From: Nocardia altamirensis NBRC 108246
GTDB taxonomy: Bacteria; Actinomycetota; Actinomycetes; Mycobacteriales; Mycobacteriaceae
Length of the DNA stretch: 64,000 nucleotides
Direction: 5' to 3'
NCBI RefSeq assembly: GCF_001612685.1
Contig: NZ_BDAY01000019.1
Coordinates: forward strand, 62,001-126,000
The notes under the pieces were generated by a model. The model made no database searches. It was given only the letters and a program-made list of their open reading frames with translations, and was not told where the DNA came from. Shown here one piece after another: positions 63,588 through 64,000 of the stretch; the first letter of the stretch is position 1; each line of letters begins with the position of its first letter. The translations under genes and the position numbers were made by a program.

Positions 63588-63950
63588 GTGACCCAGAGAT
63601 TCACGCGCCCCGGCGCGTCGATGGCGACCGGGGCAGCGAATGGTCGGGCGGACCGATTTCAGGATATAGCGACGAGTCGGTGGGTGCGGTGCATGGCCGA
63701 TGTGAAAGCGATTGCGCAGCGGTGGAATCTGCGCGGCGACTACGCGCCGTCGCAGCATCGGGAGTGGCCGAATCCGTCGCTCGCCGAGGAACGGTCCGAG
63801 CATCTGTTTCATGAGGATGCCCGTAGGTTCGCGCTAGAGGTGCTCCGTGCCGTCGACGGGGGTGTCGCCGCGTCCGAGGTGTGGGCGCAAATCCTCGAGG
63901 GCGGGCGGAGCCTACGCCGCTCGGCACACGCGCGAGGGGTAGTGGAGTGA
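63588..63950 (+). CDS. Hypothetical mobile-element protein
   Basis: A 120-residue basic protein with a central ADVKAIAQRWNLRGDYAPSQ and a C-terminal ALEVLRAVDGGVAASEVW. I recognise no family. GTG 63588 begins 1 nt after the excisionase-like gene and its stop overlaps the next start (GTGA), so it is part of the same operon. ATG 63621 is a possible later start. Confidence 0.6.
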   Translation: MTQRFTRPGASMATGAANGRADRFQDIATSRWVRCMADVKAIAQRWNLRGDYAPSQHREWPNPSLAEERSEHLFHEDARRFALEVLRAVDGGVAASEVWAQILEGGRSLRRSAHARGVVE

Positions 63951-64000
63951 GCAATTACGAAGCACCACAACCAGATACGGCGAACCTGCTCGATGGGCTG
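63947..64000 (+). CDS. Start of a further mobile-element gene (cut by the window edge)
   Basis: GTG 63947 overlaps the previous stop by 4 nt and the frame is open to the window end (18 codons, MSNYEAPQPDTANLLDGL). The LLDGL start recalls DUF3631/primase-helicase-type proteins of actinomycete elements, which often stand in this position, but 18 residues cannot prove it. Confidence 0.4.
   Translation, partial: MSNYEAPQPDTANLLDGL

Larger units (their letters stand above)
61303..64000. mobile_element. Left end of an integrated mobile element (ICE, plasmid or phage)
   Basis: From the tRNA-Ser end rightwards: integrase, HTH gene, divergent excisionase-like gene, a 120-residue unknown and the start of a further gene. 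The gene types and dense ATGA/GTGA packing fit an actinomycete integrative element. No phage structural or conjugation gene is seen in the part present, so the type is open. Confidence 0.8.

Overview
The window reads as chromosome of a mycolic-acid-containing actinomycete, most likely Nocardia (family Nocardiaceae). The reasons are uniformly high G+C coding DNA, an intact mycolate condensation locus (fadD32-pks13-accD4), several antigen-85-type mycolyltransferases including one with LGFP repeats, two Emb arabinosyltransferases, AftA, DprE1/DprE2, and the proteasome activator Bpa. The genus is inferred from gene content, not from a marker gene.

Layout. 0-18 kb, + strand: four consecutive mycolyltransferase genes (the last with LGFP repeats), a DUF732 lipoprotein, a membrane-anchored cutinase-like esterase (Rv3802c type), an F420-type LLM oxidoreductase, then fadD32, pks13 and accD4. 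Together these activate, condense and transfer mycolic acids. 18-33.4 kb: a cyclophilin, then the arabinan part of the cell wall: two emb genes facing each other around a 53-residue protein, a polytopic membrane protein, aftA, dprE2-dprE1 (decaprenyl-phosphoryl-arabinose synthesis) and a divergent GtrA protein. 33.4-39.6 kb: unrelated housekeeping and regulatory genes (flavin-type oxidoreductase, molybdopterin oxidoreductase, DUF4282 protein, XRE and MarR regulators). 39.7-48.8 kb: dTDP-rhamnose genes rmlC-rmlA and, apart from them, rmlB; a lipase-like hydrolase; a tandem pair of secreted glycine-rich proteins; and a three-gene set (DUF2142 membrane protein, GT2 transferase, GtrA) resembling Gtr-type glycan-decoration modules. 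48.9-56.9 kb: a GlfT2-like transferase, an SDR, RsgA with a probable leader peptide, then glfT1, wzt, wzm (galactan initiation and export) and bpa. 57-61.2 kb: an aminotransferase-V homologue without the expected PLP lysine, a quinone oxidoreductase, an alpha-hydroxy-acid oxidase and a second MarR regulator. The order glfT1/wzt/wzm, bpa, aminotransferase-like, quinone oxidoreductase resembles the M. tuberculosis Rv3777-Rv3783 region as I recall it.

From about 61.3 kb to the right edge lies one end of an integrated mobile element inserted at a tRNA-Ser(UGA) gene. It holds a tyrosine integrase, an HTH gene, a divergent excisionase-like gene and replication-type cargo running out of the window. 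The integrase frame has no stop before the host boundary and runs antisense through the tRNA and the MarR gene.

Two signals recur. First, at least twelve start codons lie 6-8 nt after a TANNNT -10 hexamer with no Shine-Dalgarno, suggesting widespread leaderless transcription; this was used to choose starts. Second, strong GC-rich hairpins mark most operon ends. All start positions, motifs and hairpins were read by eye; no database search was run.
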